Notes under the pieces: generated by a model
What the model saw: only the letters and a program-made list of their open reading frames with translations
Database searches by the model: none
Told to the model about the DNA's origin: nothing
Assembly: GCA_009602725.1 (NCBI GenBank)
Contig: WELB01000278.1
Span: forward strand, 127,538-144,407
Length of the DNA stretch: 16,870 nucleotides
From: Spirogloea muscicola
Taxonomy: Eukaryota; Streptophyta; Zygnematophyceae; Spirogloeales; Spirogloeaceae
Direction: 5' to 3'
Shown here: positions 14,726 to 16,870 of the stretch, in pieces
Layout: each line of letters begins with the position of its first letter
How positions within the stretch are numbered: the stretch's first letter is position 1
Made by a program: the position numbers and the translations under genes

Positions 14726-16870
14726 TCAGCGATCCTGCATAGCACCTCGCCGCCCAGCAATGAAGGCCAGCACCCGCTCCAGCACCCGCTTCTTGCCAGC
14801 ATTGAACTTCACAGCAAGCTGCACGTCTTCCATAAGACCACCACGGGCCACCAGCCCCTCGTCGTGCACCAGCGATGTAGGAAATGACTCACGGAGCAAG
14901 TCGAGGAGGCCCGCAAGCGTGGCCAGAACCTGACGCTCGTTCGTGTTCCCCAGCGATGCATCGGCATGCCAGCCCTGAAGCCCAGTGAGGCCGTGTGTGA
15001 AGAGCCGCTTGCACCCTCGCAAATCTGCCATGTCCTTTGCGTGCAGGACACGGAGCGCAGCAAGTAGACGCCCATCGACGTAATCTTTGCCGCCCACGCT
15101 AACCTGGATGGTTGCCAGGTCCAAGCGGGTCGTCAGCAGACCGGAATATGACCTCCCCGAAGGAAGCTCAACAGATGGCGTTGTGACAAAGTATGCTTCA
15201 ACGTCTGCGATGCAGGATCTGATGCTGGGGTGGCAATCAGGGTGACTTTGCAGTCTTCGTGAAACTCACAGAGGCAGAGTTGCCACCCAGGAGCTTGAGC
15301 TTGGCCAGCACAGCAATCTGCCAATCCTCAGGCTGACGCTGGAGGCCAGCTGCAACACCAGCACGCGTCTGTGCGGAGGCTATCATGCCCAAGTCAAAGA
15401 CAAGGTCCAGTGTATCAAATGGGTTGTTGGCCTCCACGAAGCCGTAGTCGAGGAGGAGTAAGTCATTGCTCAGCTCGCCGTAGCTGATGACCACCGGCGC
15501 ACCCTCCGCGATGGCGCCTAAGGCCACGAGCTGGCCAGCACGATGACCGCTCCACCTGCATTAGTCGCCCGACGACAGGGGCGGTCTCCTCAAATGGAAC
15601 GCCCCCATTGAGACTAGGGTGCAAGCATTGGGACTCTGACCCAGAGCATCCTATGAATAGCACCCTGTCAAGTATCGACTGAGACTGAGCATAAAATGCT
15701 CGACTGTACTGGACTTGGACCAATGGCACTCACGTGACATGAGCCGAAGCTGGAAGCGCTGGGCTGCACACGAGCGTTTGGCGCGAAGCTGTGGTTGCTC
15801 AGGTCGATGACGGGCAGCATTGACGCTGGCTTTTCCGAGCCGCGCATGCGGAACGCTCGACTGTTCGACCGCCAGCACGCAGATAGATGCTCAAGTGAGG
15901 GTGCTGCACTCAGCAGCGGCACATGGCGGCGGCTACTACGGCATCGCTAGGAGCTGCGAAAGCAGGGAAGGAGGAGGACCTGGAGGCAGCCCCCATGGCC
16001 CATGCCAGTGCGCTGACATCAACGGCTAGGCCGCCAAAGGGGTGGCGACCTGCCGGCAGGCCCCCAAGGGCCGCCGGCAGAACATTCTTGGCAAAGTCCA
16101 GCAGGAAACGGCTTCACTTCTTGACCTGGACAGCCGAGCAGAGCAGCGGCTCTGTTGAGACGGCTTTCAAAAGGCTGGCCACCGCAGTGTTGGTGGCAAT
16201 CGGGACGGCAGGGCAGACCTGCTCGACAACAGGCGCATATTGGAGGGCAGCAACAGCTTCGGCGCTGAAGAAGACTGGCACAGGCAGGCGCTCCGGCAGG
16301 CTGTCGACGTATGCTTGGAATGGCGACTCTCTGGTGTTGCCACCGGCCTTCTCCGCCAGCAGCTTCAGGCCCAACCGCAGGCTCCAGAGCTCCTCTGCGT
16401 GCATCCAGCAGCCATGCGGGGCGCTCAGTGAGCAGGCCGCGCTCACGCCAGGCCAGCAGCTGCGCATGAGAGAGAGGCGGCACTGCAAGGCGCTACCTGG
16501 AATGCTCTCCTGCAGAGCCCGCAGGACCGCATCGCCCGGCTGCTGTTGCTGCCCCAGCTGGCCATACTCTTCCGTGGTGTCCGCGTACGTGAGCTGCAGC
16601 CGCTCCGGCAGCGTCACGAGATGCTCCCCCGCGCTGTTGCAAGCTTGGAGTCCCCGTCAGCCGCACCTCAGAGAGCAAGCGGCAGTGGCACGTGGTGGCG
16701 GCAGCATTGGCAGCCATCATCCAGCACCGCATCCTCAAAGCCACGTCGCAAGCCCCAGCTTGCCGAGCGCCTGGCGGGCGGAGCGAGCAGCTCACCGGAC
16801 GTCTCTGGCGGCGACGAGGCCCCAGCCCGCGGCAGGCTCGCGGGCGGGCCGCGCGCCTGGGGCGGCGCCG
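14726..16870 (-). CDS. SET-domain protein lysine methyltransferase (Rubisco LSMT-like), 5' partial, with an in-frame TGA
   Basis: Plant-type SET proteins of this family methylate lysines on plastid proteins such as Rubisco large subunit or aldolase; the substrate here is unknown. Minus-strand exons: beyond 16870 to 16796, 16633-16497, 16394-16219, 16125-15980, 15860-15734, 15530-15270, and about 15166-14726. Landmarks in order: GWGLVAARDVRAGEHLVTLP (start of the SET fold), ELWSLRLGLKLLAEK, LPVPVFFSAEAVAALQYAPVVEQ, RFLLDFAKNV, DVSALAWAMGAASSRAFR, VIDLSNHSFAPNA (NHS motif), VVISYGELSNDLLLLDYGFV, then the helical Rubisco-LSMT substrate-binding domain (GRLLAALRVL, NTNERQVLATLAGLL, FPTSLVHDEGLV). 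A TGA at 16116-16114 interrupts VKK-stop-SRFLLDF, where the family has K-R-C-R-F. All other frames and splice phases before the final intron are sound. The last acceptor (TTGAG at 15167) is uncertain. The start lies outside the window. Confidence 0.85.
16114..16116 (-). other. In-frame TGA inside the SET-domain gene
   Basis: In exon 16125-15980 the codons read V-K-K-TGA-S-R-F-L. An arginine is expected at the TGA position by family pattern, so one C-to-T change (CGA to TGA) explains it. The flanking codons and both splice junctions of this exon are in phase with its neighbours. It may be a real null allele, a sequence error, or a sign that splicing avoids this exon start. Confidence 0.7.

Overview
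The window looks like nuclear DNA of an intron-rich eukaryotic green alga, probably Chlorophyta. The closest relatives I can suggest are trebouxiophyte-like, but that is inference. The evidence is a plastid-type Hsp70 ending in DVIDADFTDSK, an ACL5-type thermospermine synthase, a plant-type SET-domain (Rubisco LSMT-like) protein, GT-AG introns of about 90-590 bases, and TGTAA boxes that could be algal poly(A) signals. I could not run a search, so the species is not determined.

All recognisable genes lie on the minus strand, head to tail, so the window reads right to left. (1) 16870-14726: SET-domain methyltransferase gene, entering from outside the window, with an in-frame TGA in a conserved segment. 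(2) 13714-10485: complete ten-exon thermospermine synthase gene (343 aa). (3) 10065-9351: second copy of the last three exons of that synthase, reading-frame intact, cut off exactly at the only N in the window (10066). (4) 8505-7219: four-exon gene for a 256-aa putative plastid protein with an SH3/KOW-like C-terminal segment, family not named. (5) 5742-1094: complete thirteen-exon plastid Hsp70 gene (675 aa including transit peptide). (6) 30-1: a possible start of a further minus-strand gene leaving the window.

Exon models were built by hand. Protein homology gave the frame, and each GT-AG junction was checked for phase. The models close arithmetically: 2028, 1032 and 771 nt of CDS for Hsp70, the synthase and the SH3-like gene. 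The 5' ends lie in strongly GC-rich islands (about 1-300, 5450-6100, 7990-8530, 13340-13740 and 16750-16870), while the remainder is of moderate GC. The three complete genes start at a CCATGG, and the edge candidate does too.

The intergenic stretches (about 1.0-1.5 kb each) hold short direct and inverted repeats, some shared between loci, but no convincing genes or structured RNAs. The genes do not form an obvious pathway. Two or three are plastid-related (Hsp70, the SET protein by family, the SH3-like protein by its N-terminus), and the arrangement looks like ordinary nuclear gene order. The points most worth checking are the partial duplication at the N, the in-frame stop in the SET gene and the unnamed SH3-like protein.
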